A stretch of DNA of 64,000 bases from Pelomonas nitida. Lineage in GTDB: Bacteria > Pseudomonadota > Gammaproteobacteria > Burkholderiales > Burkholderiaceae_C. The notes under the pieces were generated by a model. That model searched no databases. It was not told the DNA's origin and saw only the letters and a program-made list of their open reading frames with translations. The stretch lies in assembly GCF_043555975.1 (NCBI RefSeq), contig NZ_JBIGIA010000013.1, positions 1 to 64,000 of the forward strand. Direction: 5' to 3'. The stretch's first letter is position 1. Each line of letters opens with the position of its first letter. Below, piece after piece: positions 18,178 through 25,783 of this stretch. The position numbers and the translations under genes were made by a program.

Positions 18178-19911
18178 TCAGCCAGGCTGGGTCCGCAGCT
18201 CGCGGCGCAGGATCTTGCCGACGTTGCTCTTGGGCAGGTCGTCGCAGAATTCGATGAAGCGTGGCCGCTTGTAGGCCGTCATCTGCTGGGCGCAGTAGCT
18301 GGCGAGGTCTTCTTCGGCCAGTGCCGGGTCGCTCTTGACGACGAAGAGCTTGACGGCCTCGCCGGACTTGGCGTCCGGCACGCCGATCGCAGCGCACTCC
18401 CGCACGCCCGGGTGCAGGCTGACGACCTGCTCGATCTCGGTCGGGTAGACGTTGAAGCCGCTCACCAGGATCATGTCCTTCTTGCGGTCGACGATGCGCA
18501 CGAAGCCGCGTTCGTCCATGACGCCGATGTCGCCGCTCTTGAAGAAGCCGTCGGCGTGCATGGCGTTGGCGGTTTCGTCGGGGCGGCGCCAGTAGCCGGC
18601 CATGACCTGCGGGCCGCGGATGCAGATCTCGCCGCGCTCGCCCAGCGGCACGTCCTGGCCATCGTCGTCACGGATCGTGATCTCGGTGCCCGGGATCGGC
18701 AGGCCGATGCTGCCGCTGAAGACATGCTGGTCCAGCGGATTGATGGTCGCGGCCGGCGACGTTTCGGACAGGCCGTAGCCTTCGACGACCGGACAGCCGG
18801 TGACGCGCAGCCACTTCTCCGCGGTGGCCTGCTGCACCGCCATGCCGCCGCCGTTGGAGATGACCAGCTCGGAGAAGTCCAGCCGCGCGAACGCCGGCTC
18901 CGCCAGCAGGGCATTGAACAGCGTGTTGACGGCGGGAAAGATGTGCAGCTTGTGGCCGCGCAGCGTGTCGACGAACCCCGGGATGTCGCGCGGGTTGGGC
19001 ACCAGGATATTGAGATGACCCATGCGCGCGCCGAGCATGAAGCAGGCTGTCAGCGCGAAGATGTGATAAAGCGGCAGCGCGCAGACGTTGGTGAGCTGCA
19101 GGTCGGCTGGCAGCTTGGCCAGCGTGGGCTGGAACCAGGCCTCCACCTGCAGGATGTTGGCCACGATGTTGCGGTGCAGCAGCGTGGCGCCCTTGGACAG
19201 GCCGGTGGTGCCGCCCGTGTATTGCAGAAAGGCGACGTCGTCGGGGCCCAGCGTCGGCTTTTTCAGGCGCAGCCGCTCGCCATGGCGCAGCGCTTCGTGG
19301 AAGTGCACCACGGTGCGGCCGTTGCCGACCTTGATGCGGAACTCCGGCACCAGCTTCTTGACGTGGCGCACCGCGAAGTTGACGAGCGGGCCCTTCCACC
19401 AGTTCAGCAGATCCCCCATGGAGGCCAGCACGACGTGGTGCACGTCGGTGGTGTCGATGACCTGGGCCAGCGTGTGCGCGAAATTCTCGAGCACGACGAT
19501 GGCGCGGGCGCCGGAGTCCTTGAGCTGGTGCTCCAGCTCGCGCGTCGTGCACAGCGGGTTCACGTTCACGACCACGAAACCGGCGCGCAGCACGGCGGCG
19601 AGCGTGACGCCGTATTGCAGCAGGTTGGGCATCATGAGGGCGACGCGGTCGCCCCGCTTCAGGCCCTGGGTCTGCAACCAGGCGCCGAGTTGCAGCGACA
19701 GCCGGTCCAGCTCGTCGAAGCGCATGCGCTGGCCCATGCAGATGGCGGCGTCGCGGTGGGCGTGCAGCCGCAGCGCTTCGTCCAGCAGCTCGACGACCGA
19801 CCGGTAGCGCCCCGCGTCGATCTGCGACGGCACGCCGGCCGGGTAGCTGGCCAGCCAGGGCTTGGCGCGGGATGTCGCGGGAGGGACGTCTTCGGCAAGG
19901 ACGGCGGTCAT
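18178..19911 (-). CDS. fadD: Long-chain fatty-acyl-CoA ligase
   Basis: A 577-residue member of the ANL superfamily that activates fatty acids to acyl-CoA through an acyl-AMP. Motifs in order: P-loop-like LQYTGGTTGLSKGA (about 220), VEGYGLSETSP, GERGEICIRGPQVMAGYW, ADGFFKSGDIG, RIVDRKKDMILVSGFNVYPTEIE (hinge and A8) and the catalytic Lys of PKSNVGKILRRELR near the C-terminus. Length and motif text match FadD rather than propionate or acetate ligases. It probably acts at the inner membrane. It is monocistronic, and a thiolase and isovaleryl-CoA dehydrogenase elsewhere in the window serve related pathways. Confidence 0.94.
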   Translation of the reverse strand: MTAVLAEDVPPATSRAKPWLASYPAGVPSQIDAGRYRSVVELLDEALRLHAHRDAAICMGQRMRFDELDRLSLQLGAWLQTQGLKRGDRVALMMPNLLQYGVTLAAVLRAGFVVVNVNPLCTTRELEHQLKDSGARAIVVLENFAHTLAQVIDTTDVHHVVLASMGDLLNWWKGPLVNFAVRHVKKLVPEFRIKVGNGRTVVHFHEALRHGERLRLKKPTLGPDDVAFLQYTGGTTGLSKGATLLHRNIVANILQVEAWFQPTLAKLPADLQLTNVCALPLYHIFALTACFMLGARMGHLNILVPNPRDIPGFVDTLRGHKLHIFPAVNTLFNALLAEPAFARLDFSELVISNGGGMAVQQATAEKWLRVTGCPVVEGYGLSETSPAATINPLDQHVFSGSIGLPIPGTEITIRDDDGQDVPLGERGEICIRGPQVMAGYWRRPDETANAMHADGFFKSGDIGVMDERGFVRIVDRKKDMILVSGFNVYPTEIEQVVSLHPGVRECAAIGVPDAKSGEAVKLFVVKSDPALAEEDLASYCAQQMTAYKRPRFIEFCDDLPKSNVGKILRRELRTQPG

Positions 19912-19975
19912 CGTCGGGCCTTCTTGGCGTGCGCTGCGTGAAGCCGAGGATGGTGAGACGTGGCGTTACTTCAAG

Positions 19976-20677
19976 CTAGGGGAGTTGCCCTAGGGCGGCG
20001 GGGTCGCCTCGGAAAAGTCCTGTTGCCAAGCCGTCTTCGCGCTGCTGAACGACGCTCAGAAATTCGCCGGCACCGCGCATGGCGCGGAAGGTATCGAAGC
20101 CGCTCTCCAGAAAACCCTGCAGGGCCGCCAGACCTGCGACCTGCGCCGGGCCGCGCATCAGCCGCAGCGACTGGCGCAGCAGCGGCTTGCGCGTGAGGTG
20201 GTCCAGCGCGTGGCCGACCGCCAGCGTCAGCTCGATCTGCCGGCGCCGCGCGGCCGGCTCGCCGCAGGCGCACCAGGCGCGCGCATAGGCGGGCCCGTCG
20301 AGCGCGGGGGAATCCAGCTGCTCGGCCAGGCGCGTGTCCAGCCGCTCCGACAGCGCATGCAGCTGCGCCAGCTGCGCGACCGTGTCGATGACGTCGTCGG
20401 GGAAGAGCCGCGTCAGCGTCGGGATGACGCGGGCGAATTGCGCGTCGCGCTGGCGGTAGTCGCCGGGGCCGTACAGCTCCTGCAGGAAGAAGCGCGTGGC
20501 GGCCTCGTAGCGCGGGTTGGCCAGCAGGTCGGCGTAGGTGCGGGCGAAGCGCCGCTGCTGGTAGGCCTTGACGGCCTGCACGCGGGCGTCGAGCGCGGGA
20601 TCGCCGGCCCGCCGGGCACGCTCGGCGTCGACGGCACGCAGTTCCTGCAGCAGGGATTCGGCACGGCGGGGGTCCAT
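19976..20677 (-). CDS. FFLEELY-motif-type protein of unknown function
   Basis: A 233-residue, largely helical cytoplasmic protein. The stretch ATRFFLQELYGPGDYRQRDAQF (quoted in part, about residues 60-80) matches the pattern of conserved beta-proteobacterial proteins named for an FFLEELY motif; here Gln replaces the first Glu. No enzymatic motif is visible and the family has no established role that I know. A 35-base gap separates its start from the divergent lipase gene. It ends 64 bases after the acyl-CoA ligase start on the same strand, so it may be transcribed ahead of that gene. Confidence 0.8.
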   Translation of the reverse strand: MDPRRAESLLQELRAVDAERARRAGDPALDARVQAVKAYQQRRFARTYADLLANPRYEAATRFFLQELYGPGDYRQRDAQFARVIPTLTRLFPDDVIDTVAQLAQLHALSERLDTRLAEQLDSPALDGPAYARAWCACGEPAARRRQIELTLAVGHALDHLTRKPLLRQSLRLMRGPAQVAGLAALQGFLESGFDTFRAMRGAGEFLSVVQQREDGLATGLFRGDPAALGQLP

Positions 20678-20712
20678 GGGTCGCTGGGATTCTGCCTTCC
20701 TACACTGGCGCC

Positions 20713-21612
20713 ATGAATGCGCGATTGCAGAGGATCTGGGTGCTGGTGCGGCTGGCGGTGGCGTTGCTCGTCGGCAGCCGTTTCGGCTGGGGCTGGGGGT
20801 TGCTGACGCTGGGCCTGCATGCCGGCGTGCTGGCCTTGGGCTTCGTGCAGTTGCGCTGGGTCAACCGGCCGGCGCCGGGCTGGGGGCAGCTCTTGCGTGC
20901 GTGGGCCGGCGAGGTGGTGGCCAGCGAGCTGGCGTTCTCGTGGCGCCAGCCGTGGCGGGAATGGGCGGTGGCCGACCATCTGCCGGCCGGCGCCGGGGCG
21001 GGCGTGCTGCTCGTCCATGGTTTTGCGTGCAATCGCGGCCGCTGGAATGGCTGGTTGAAGCGGCTGCGCGCGCAGGGCGTGGCGGTCGTCGCGCCGTCGC
21101 TGGAGCCCGCCTTCGGCAGCATCGACGCCTATGCCGACGAGATCGAGGCCGGTGTGCGGCGGCTGCTGGCGCACACGGGTGCCATGCCGGTGCTGTGCGC
21201 GCACAGCATGGGCGGGCTGGCGCTGCGCGCCTGGTGGCGCCGCCATGGCGCGGGCCATGCCGCGGCGCCGCGCGTCATCACGCTGGGGTCGCCGCACCAG
21301 GGCACGCGCATGGCGGCGCTGGGGCTGGGGGCCAATGCGCGGCAGATGCGCCGGGGCAGTGACTGGCTGGCGGCGCTGCCGGGCCTGGACGATGTGGATG
21401 CCTTCTGGACGCCGTGCGACCAGGTCGTCAACCCCGCCGAGACGGCCATCCTGCCCGGCTCGCGGCCCCACCGCGTGGACGCCGTGGGCCACATGGGCCT
21501 GGTTCAATCGGACGAGGCCTGGGCCTGCCTGCAGCAGGCGCTCCAGGCCTCGGGCCGTCAGACGGCCTTGGCCGGCGCGGCCTCGTCCTTGAGCACGCCA
21601 CGGCGGATCTGA
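20713..21612 (+). CDS. Alpha/beta-hydrolase (lipase-like)
   Basis: A 299-residue alpha/beta-hydrolase. The N-terminal 60 residues contain two hydrophobic stretches (VLVRLAVALLVGSRFGWGWG, LLTLGLHAGVLALGFVQL) that could anchor it in the inner membrane. The fold begins at GVLLVHGFACNRGRWNGW (oxyanion HG). The nucleophile elbow is AHSMGG (Ser about 165), followed by ITLGSPHQGTRMA as in bacterial triacylglycerol lipases, and a late His in VDAVGHMGL. The 3' end runs 55 bases into the convergent hppD gene. Confidence 0.85.
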   Translation: MNARLQRIWVLVRLAVALLVGSRFGWGWGLLTLGLHAGVLALGFVQLRWVNRPAPGWGQLLRAWAGEVVASELAFSWRQPWREWAVADHLPAGAGAGVLLVHGFACNRGRWNGWLKRLRAQGVAVVAPSLEPAFGSIDAYADEIEAGVRRLLAHTGAMPVLCAHSMGGLALRAWWRRHGAGHAAAPRVITLGSPHQGTRMAALGLGANARQMRRGSDWLAALPGLDDVDAFWTPCDQVVNPAETAILPGSRPHRVDAVGHMGLVQSDEAWACLQQALQASGRQTALAGAASSLSTPRRI

Positions 21613-22703
21613 TCGAGCTCGATGCTCTCGAACAGCGCCTTGAAGTTGCCTTCGCCGAAGCCCTCGTTGCCCTTGCGCTGGATGAGCTCGAAGAAGATCG
21701 GGCCGATGACTTCCTTCGTGAAGATCTGCAGCAACAGCTCCTTCTCGGCGCCCAGGTGCGCGGCGCCGTCGATGAGGATGCGCAGTCGCTTCAGCTCGGC
21801 CACGTTCTCGCCGTGGCCGGGCAGGCGCTTGTCGATCAGGTCGAAATAGGTGTCGATGGTGTCCTGGAAGGCCACGCCCGTGCCCTTCATGCCCGCGACG
21901 GACTGGTAGATATCCGTCGTGCCCAGCGCCACGTGCTGGATGCCCTCGCCGTGGTACAGGGCCAGGTACTCGGCGATCTGGCTCTTGTCGTCGGAGCTCT
22001 CGTTGATCGGGATGCGGATCTTGCCGCAGGGGCTGGTCATGGCCTTGCTCTTCAGGCCGGTCAGCTTGCCCTCGATGTCGAAATAGCGCACCTCGCGGAA
22101 GTTGAAGAAGCGCTCGTAGAACTCCGACCACTCCTTCATGCGGCCGCGGAAGACGTTGTGCGTCAGGTGGTCGATCTCCGTCAGCCCGTGGCCGGCGGGG
22201 TTGGGGTCCACCGGGCGGCCCTGCGCGTCCAGCAGCGGCACGAAGTCGACGTCGTAGATGGAGATGTTGCCGATGGCGCCGGCCTTGGCGCCGCCCTTGC
22301 CCTGCCAGCGGTCCACGAAGTAGATCAGCGAGTCGCCGATGCCCTTGATGGCCGGGATGTTCAGCTCCATCGGGCCGGCCTTGTTGTCGAAGCCCCAGGC
22401 GCCCAGCTCCAGCGCGCGCCGGTAGGCATGCGCGGCGTCCTGCACGCGGAACGCGATGGCGCAGATCGATGGGCCGTGCAGCCGAGCGAAGCGCTGCGCG
22501 AAGGAGTCGGTCTCCGCGTTGATGATGAAGTTCACGCCGCCCTGGCGGTACAGCGTCACGGCCTTGTGGCGGTGGCGGGCCACGGCGGTGAAGCCCATGG
22601 TCTCGAACAGCCGGCCCAACGCGGCCGGGTCGGGCGCGGCGAACTCGATGAACTCGAAACCGTCGGTGCCCATCGGGTTGTCCCAGGGGGTGAACTTGGC
22701 CAT
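21558..22703 (-). CDS. hppD: 4-Hydroxyphenylpyruvate dioxygenase
   Basis: Non-haem iron enzyme turning 4-hydroxyphenylpyruvate into homogentisate in tyrosine breakdown. The 381-residue protein has two vicinal-oxygen-chelate halves. The metal ligands are visible in EIDHLTHNVF (first His), GIQHVALGT (second His) and GPIFFELIQRKGNEGFGEGNF (Glu), and the last block is also the family signature. ATG 22703 is chosen because homology starts at MAKFTPWDNPMGTDGFEFIEF. A further 69 codons of open frame upstream are non-homologous and run into the promoter. It is divergent from an Lrp-type regulator across a 150-base region with a perfect inverted repeat. No homogentisate dioxygenase is next to it. Confidence 0.96.
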   Translation of the reverse strand: MAKFTPWDNPMGTDGFEFIEFAAPDPAALGRLFETMGFTAVARHRHKAVTLYRQGGVNFIINAETDSFAQRFARLHGPSICAIAFRVQDAAHAYRRALELGAWGFDNKAGPMELNIPAIKGIGDSLIYFVDRWQGKGGAKAGAIGNISIYDVDFVPLLDAQGRPVDPNPAGHGLTEIDHLTHNVFRGRMKEWSEFYERFFNFREVRYFDIEGKLTGLKSKAMTSPCGKIRIPINESSDDKSQIAEYLALYHGEGIQHVALGTTDIYQSVAGMKGTGVAFQDTIDTYFDLIDKRLPGHGENVAELKRLRILIDGAAHLGAEKELLLQIFTKEVIGPIFFELIQRKGNEGFGEGNFKALFESIELDQIRRGVLKDEAAPAKAV

Positions 22704-22735
22704 GTCTGATGCCTGATCTGTGCGATGAAGCTCAA

Positions 22736-22763
22736 AATTCTGCGGCGCTTGCTCCGCAGAATT
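22736..22763. promoter_or_regulatory. Candidate operator in the hppD-lrp divergent region
   Basis: A perfect 10-base inverted repeat, AATTCTGCGG at 22736-22745 and CCGCAGAATT at 22754-22763, with an 8-base spacer. It lies 33 bases ahead of the hppD start and 91 ahead of the Lrp-type gene. Symmetry, AT-containing arms and location fit a regulator-binding site better than a terminator. A further palindrome TTGCGCAA is at 22793-22800. That the Lrp-type protein binds here is inference. Confidence 0.6.
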
Positions 22764-22853
22764 CATGCAAAAACTGGCGCCACGCTTTGATGTTGCGCAA
22801 GAAACATGCGGGAGGCGGCGCGGTGGCGCCGGGGTGGCTGCACAATTTCCCGT

Positions 22854-23336
22854 ATGGACACCGCTCTTGAGCTCGACGCCATCGACCGCCGCATCCTGCG
22901 CGCGCTGCAACTCGACGGGCGCCTCACCTACGACGCGCTGGCTGCCGACGCCGGGCTGTCATCGTCGGCCGTGTTGCGGCGGGTGCGGCGGCTGGAGGAG
23001 GCCGGCGTCATCGCCAGCTATGTCGCCCTCGTGCCGCCGGAGCGCGTTGGCCTGGGCCTCACGGCCTACATCAACGTCCGGCTGGAAAAGCAGACCGAGA
23101 GCCCGCTGCGCAACCCGCGCGATCTGTTCCGCGCTGCGGTGCAGACCTGGCCCGAGGTGGTGGAGTGCGCCGCGCTGACCGGCGAGATGGACTATCTGCT
23201 GCGCGTGCTGGTGCAGGACATGCAGCACTACGCCCGCTTCATCAGCGACACGCTGCTGATGCACCCCAGCGTGCAGGACTGCAAGACCAGCTTCGTGCTG
23301 GAGCGGCTCAAGAACACGACAGCCGTCCCGGTATGA
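22854..23336 (+). CDS. Lrp/AsnC family transcriptional regulator
   Basis: A 160-residue feast/famine regulator. Residues 1-65 form the AsnC-type winged helix (LDAIDRRILRALQLDGRLTYDALAADAGLSSSAVLRRVRRLEEAGVI in part). Residues 75-150 form the RAM ligand-binding domain (VVECAALTGEMDYLLRVLVQDM). Start ATG 22854 is taken because homology begins at MDTALELDAIDRRIL; earlier in-frame codons give an atypical Arg-rich extension. It is divergent from hppD, so control of tyrosine catabolism and of its own gene is the natural inference. Aromatic amino acids or their keto acids are likely effectors. Confidence 0.93.
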   Translation: MDTALELDAIDRRILRALQLDGRLTYDALAADAGLSSSAVLRRVRRLEEAGVIASYVALVPPERVGLGLTAYINVRLEKQTESPLRNPRDLFRAAVQTWPEVVECAALTGEMDYLLRVLVQDMQHYARFISDTLLMHPSVQDCKTSFVLERLKNTTAVPV

Positions 23337-23444
23337 ACTGACCCGCAGCGCCGTCACCCTTCCAGCGGCTCCCGCCGATCCGGCTCTGCCGGGCGGCTGG
23401 GAGCGCTCCCTTGCGGGGGCGGCCGTCAGGCCGTAGGAGGTGGG
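23337..23444. repeat. GC-rich imperfectly palindromic intergenic sequence
   Basis: The 108 bases between two convergent genes contain several GC stems, for example CCGCC...GGCGG. The region is bracketed by short inverted ends TGACCC (23339) and GGGTCA (23442), the latter running into the HDOD stop. It resembles REP-type intergenic hairpin DNA and may act as a bidirectional terminator. No second copy was confirmed in the window. Confidence 0.35.
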
Positions 23445-24287
23445 TCAATCAAACTCGTGCAGCAGCTTGAGCGTGTGCTCGGGGCTGAGGTTGAGCAGCT
23501 CGGCGATGTCGTGCAGATCGCCCGGCACGCCTGCGTCGTCCCAGCCCCGGGCCGTGTGCCGTGCCAGTCGAACAGCGAGGTAGACGCAGCGCACCTGCGG
23601 GTCGTGGGCGTGGCGGTCATCGGTGATGCGCGTCAGCAGCTCGGGCAGATGCCAGCGCTTCATCAAGGCCTGTTCGAGGTCGGCCAATTCGATGCCCAGC
23701 ACCTGGCGCTGGGCGGCGGCGCTGCGCAGCGCGCGGTCGGCGTCCTGGTCCGCCGCGATCTGCAGCGCCAGGGCGGGCGCGTGCACCCACAGCAGCATTT
23801 CGGCGAAGTCGTGCAGCAGCGCCGCGCTGTGGATGACGGCGGCGTCGGGGTCGGCCCGGTGGGCGGCGAAGCCGAGCGCATAACGTGATGCACGCTCGGC
23901 GCGCTGCATGACGCGCGACAGCCCCAGCAGCGCGGCCTCGTGGTCGGCCAGCGCCTGCTCCAGCGTGGGCTGCGGGCCGAAGGCGCGGAAGAACGGCGTG
24001 ATGCCCATCAGCACGAGCGCTGCCGTGACCGTCTCCGGGTAGGCCTGCAAGCCTTCGCTGCGGCTGCGCCGCAGCTCGCTGGCCGTGGCCAGCACCTTGA
24101 GCGTCATCAGCGGGTCGGCGGCAATCATCTCGCCCAGGCCGTTCGCGTCGACGTCATCCTCGGTCGCGCGCATCTGCTCCAGCAGCTCGGCCGTTTCCGT
24201 CAGCACCGGGATCTCGGCGCGCGCGAACCGGTCCACCCAAGCCTCCAGGCTGGAAAGCGGTGCGGTCAGGCGCAGGCGGTCGGACAT
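23445..24287 (-). CDS. HDOD domain protein
   Basis: A 280-residue protein of the HDOD group, metal-free or degenerate relatives of HD phosphohydrolases found in bacterial signalling. Recognisable parts are IPVLTETAELLEQM near 26-40, DANGLGEMIAADPLMTLKVLATAS (the typical HDOD early block) and SAALLHDFAEMLLW, where HD is retained around residue 160. No second output domain is attached. HDOD proteins often act in chemotaxis, cyclic-di-GMP or stress signalling, and the partner here is unknown. It is monocistronic, convergent with the Lrp-type gene. Confidence 0.88.
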   Translation of the reverse strand: MSDRLRLTAPLSSLEAWVDRFARAEIPVLTETAELLEQMRATEDDVDANGLGEMIAADPLMTLKVLATASELRRSRSEGLQAYPETVTAALVLMGITPFFRAFGPQPTLEQALADHEAALLGLSRVMQRAERASRYALGFAAHRADPDAAVIHSAALLHDFAEMLLWVHAPALALQIAADQDADRALRSAAAQRQVLGIELADLEQALMKRWHLPELLTRITDDRHAHDPQVRCVYLAVRLARHTARGWDDAGVPGDLHDIAELLNLSPEHTLKLLHEFD

Positions 24288-24352
24288 GCGCTGATCCTAG
24301 GCCTGTGCGGGGCCGCCTGCTTGTCGAAGGCGGCCCGCGTTTGCCGGTCAGT

Positions 24353-24589
24353 TCACAGTTTGGGGACGCCCTCCAGCGTGGCGGTCAGCTCGCCGTCCGC
24401 GTAGAGCGCGCCTTCCGGGGCGCCGGCCTCGGCGTAGAACTCCAGCTGGGGGTGCGCGCGGCGGCGCCGGTAGGCGGGCGAGAACACCAGCCGGAGGGCG
24501 CGGGCGGCGCGCTTGATGCGCTTCCAGCGCAAGGCCCAGGCGGCGTGGGTCTCGGCGGGATCGGGTCCGCGCAGGTCGATCAATCTCAT
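24353..24589 (-). CDS. Small unknown basic protein
   Basis: A 78-residue protein (MRLIDLRGPDPAETHAAW onward) without a recognised family. A strong ribosome site, AGGAGA, lies 5 bases before the ATG at 24589, and this decides the start. The middle is very basic (KRIKRAARALRLVF, YRRRRAHP), the end acidic. It could bind nucleic acid, but no motif proves it. It is the last of three small same-strand genes following the HTH protein gene. Confidence 0.6.
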   Translation of the reverse strand: MRLIDLRGPDPAETHAAWALRWKRIKRAARALRLVFSPAYRRRRAHPQLEFYAEAGAPEGALYADGELTATLEGVPKL

Positions 24590-24658
24590 GAGGGTCTCCT
24601 TGGGCGCCGGGCCGGCCCTCATGACATGGATCAGAGGGCGGGCGCCGGCGCGGGCGTG

Positions 24659-24850
24659 TCAGGGGCTGTCGTCGGGGAAGCGGTCGCGCAGCAGTCGTCG
24701 CAGTTCCAGGCGGGCTTGCTGGCGCAGCGCGTGGGCGTCTTTGGCGTCCTGGTGTCGCCCGGCCTGGCGTTTGAGGGCCGGCAAGACGACCGGGTTGCGC
24801 GGCTTGCGGGTGGTCAGGCGCATCGGGCGCGGGGAGGTGAACTGGGGCAT
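24659..24850 (-). CDS. Small unknown basic protein
   Basis: A 63-residue frame beginning MPQFTSPRPMRLTTRK and rich in Arg, Lys and Gln, ending FPDDSP. I do not recognise a family. The ribosome site (GGAACCC) is weak, and an open frame continues upstream to 25054 with low-complexity sequence. That makes both the start and the reality of the gene uncertain. It sits between a 78-residue gene and an HTH protein gene on the same strand. Confidence 0.42.
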   Translation of the reverse strand: MPQFTSPRPMRLTTRKPRNPVVLPALKRQAGRHQDAKDAHALRQQARLELRRLLRDRFPDDSP

Positions 24851-25035
24851 GGCAGGGTTCCGGCTGGGGCCGCGCGAGGGCGGCGGGCAATGCAGCGGCT
24901 CGACCCGGTGGGGCCTGGCGTTTGCGCGAAAGGGGGGGGCTGCCCGGGGCCTGCGCTCGAGGCAGGCGGGCCAGGCGGTCAGAGGCTGATGGGGTGCGGC
25001 GTCGCCGCGACGCTCGAGGACTTCAGCGGCACGGC

Positions 25036-25072
25036 TTGCGCAAATGATAAACAAACGTTGATCTTGCGCAAG
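25036..25072. promoter_or_regulatory. Candidate operator A for the HTH protein
   Basis: ATGATAAACAAACGTTGAT (25044-25062) closely resembles ATGATAAATGAGCGTTCAC found at the start of the HTH gene (25725-25743). Both are preceded by GCGCAA. Here the block is flanked by two copies of the palindrome TTGCGCAA (25036-25043 and 25064-25071). It is unusually AT-rich for this genome and lies downstream of the HTH gene, upstream of the small genes. Confidence 0.5.
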
Positions 25073-25137
25073 CGGCTTTTATCCAACATCCCTAACTCAC
25101 GGGGCGCGTGCCGTCCAATGACGGGCGCGAACAACGA

Positions 25138-25716
25138 TCAGCGTTTTTTCGACTTCAGCGGCGCGATGCCGGACTGCAGCTTGCGCCACTCGTCCAGCTC
25201 GGCCTGCCCACTGGGCGCCTTGGCCTTGGGTGGTGGCGGCGGGGCTGGCTCGGGGGTCAGCACCTCGCCCAGCAGGTCCAGCAGCCGCGTGCGGGCGCGC
25301 TGCGGGTGGCGCCGGTAGTAGGTCAGCACGAGGCCGACGATGAAGCGCTCGTCGTCGTCCTGCGGGGTGCTGGGGGAAGGCTCTGTGGCTGCAGGGGCGG
25401 CGGGCGCGAAGGCCGCCGCCATCGTGGTGACCGCAGGGGCGGCCGCAGCGGCGCCGTGCGCCAGGTCCATCCAGCCCGGCTGCTTCTGGCAGAGCTGCTC
25501 GAACTGGCGGGCGAGGCGTTCGCCGATCTGGCGCGAGCGGCCCTTGATCTGGCTCCAGTAGCTGGGCTGGATCTGCAGGTGTTCGGCAAAGCGCCGCTCC
25601 AGGCCGCGCAGCGTGGCGGCATCGGGGTGTTTGACGGTGGCGCTGACGAACTCTTCGAACAGCCGCATCGCGTTGTCCAATCGGATCTGCGCGACGTCGC
25701 GGGGGGCGGCAGGCAT
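25138..25716 (-). CDS. HTH (XRE-like) protein of unknown role
   Basis: A 192-residue protein. Residues about 40-75 read as a lambda-repressor-type helix-turn-helix (RRFAEHLQIQPSYWSQI, then GERLARQFEQL) followed by PGWMDL, a phrase common after XRE helices. A Pro/Ala-rich linker and a second helical part (ERFIVGLVLTYYRRHPQRAR) follow, ending in a basic tail KSKKR. Start ATG 25716 was chosen because an upstream extension to 25764 would cover the candidate operator. It is probably a DNA-binding regulator. A motif copy at its own start suggests autoregulation. Family and ligand unknown. Confidence 0.72.
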   Translation of the reverse strand: MPAAPRDVAQIRLDNAMRLFEEFVSATVKHPDAATLRGLERRFAEHLQIQPSYWSQIKGRSRQIGERLARQFEQLCQKQPGWMDLAHGAAAAAPAVTTMAAAFAPAAPAATEPSPSTPQDDDERFIVGLVLTYYRRHPQRARTRLLDLLGEVLTPEPAPPPPPKAKAPSGQAELDEWRKLQSGIAPLKSKKR

Positions 25717-25719
25717 GGG

Positions 25720-25744
25720 GCGCAATGATAAATGAGCGTTCACC
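25720..25744. promoter_or_regulatory. Candidate operator B at the HTH gene start
   Basis: GCGCAATGATAAATGAGCGTTCACC lies 4-28 bases ahead of the HTH gene ATG. Apart from a one-base gap it matches operator A in GCGCAA, TGATAAA and CGTT. It contains the near-palindrome TGAGCGTTCA. Position over the leader fits a repressor site. Confidence 0.5.
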
Positions 25745-25783
25745 AGCGTCCGCTGGCCTGGCATCGGCGCCGGGCCCGGCGGG

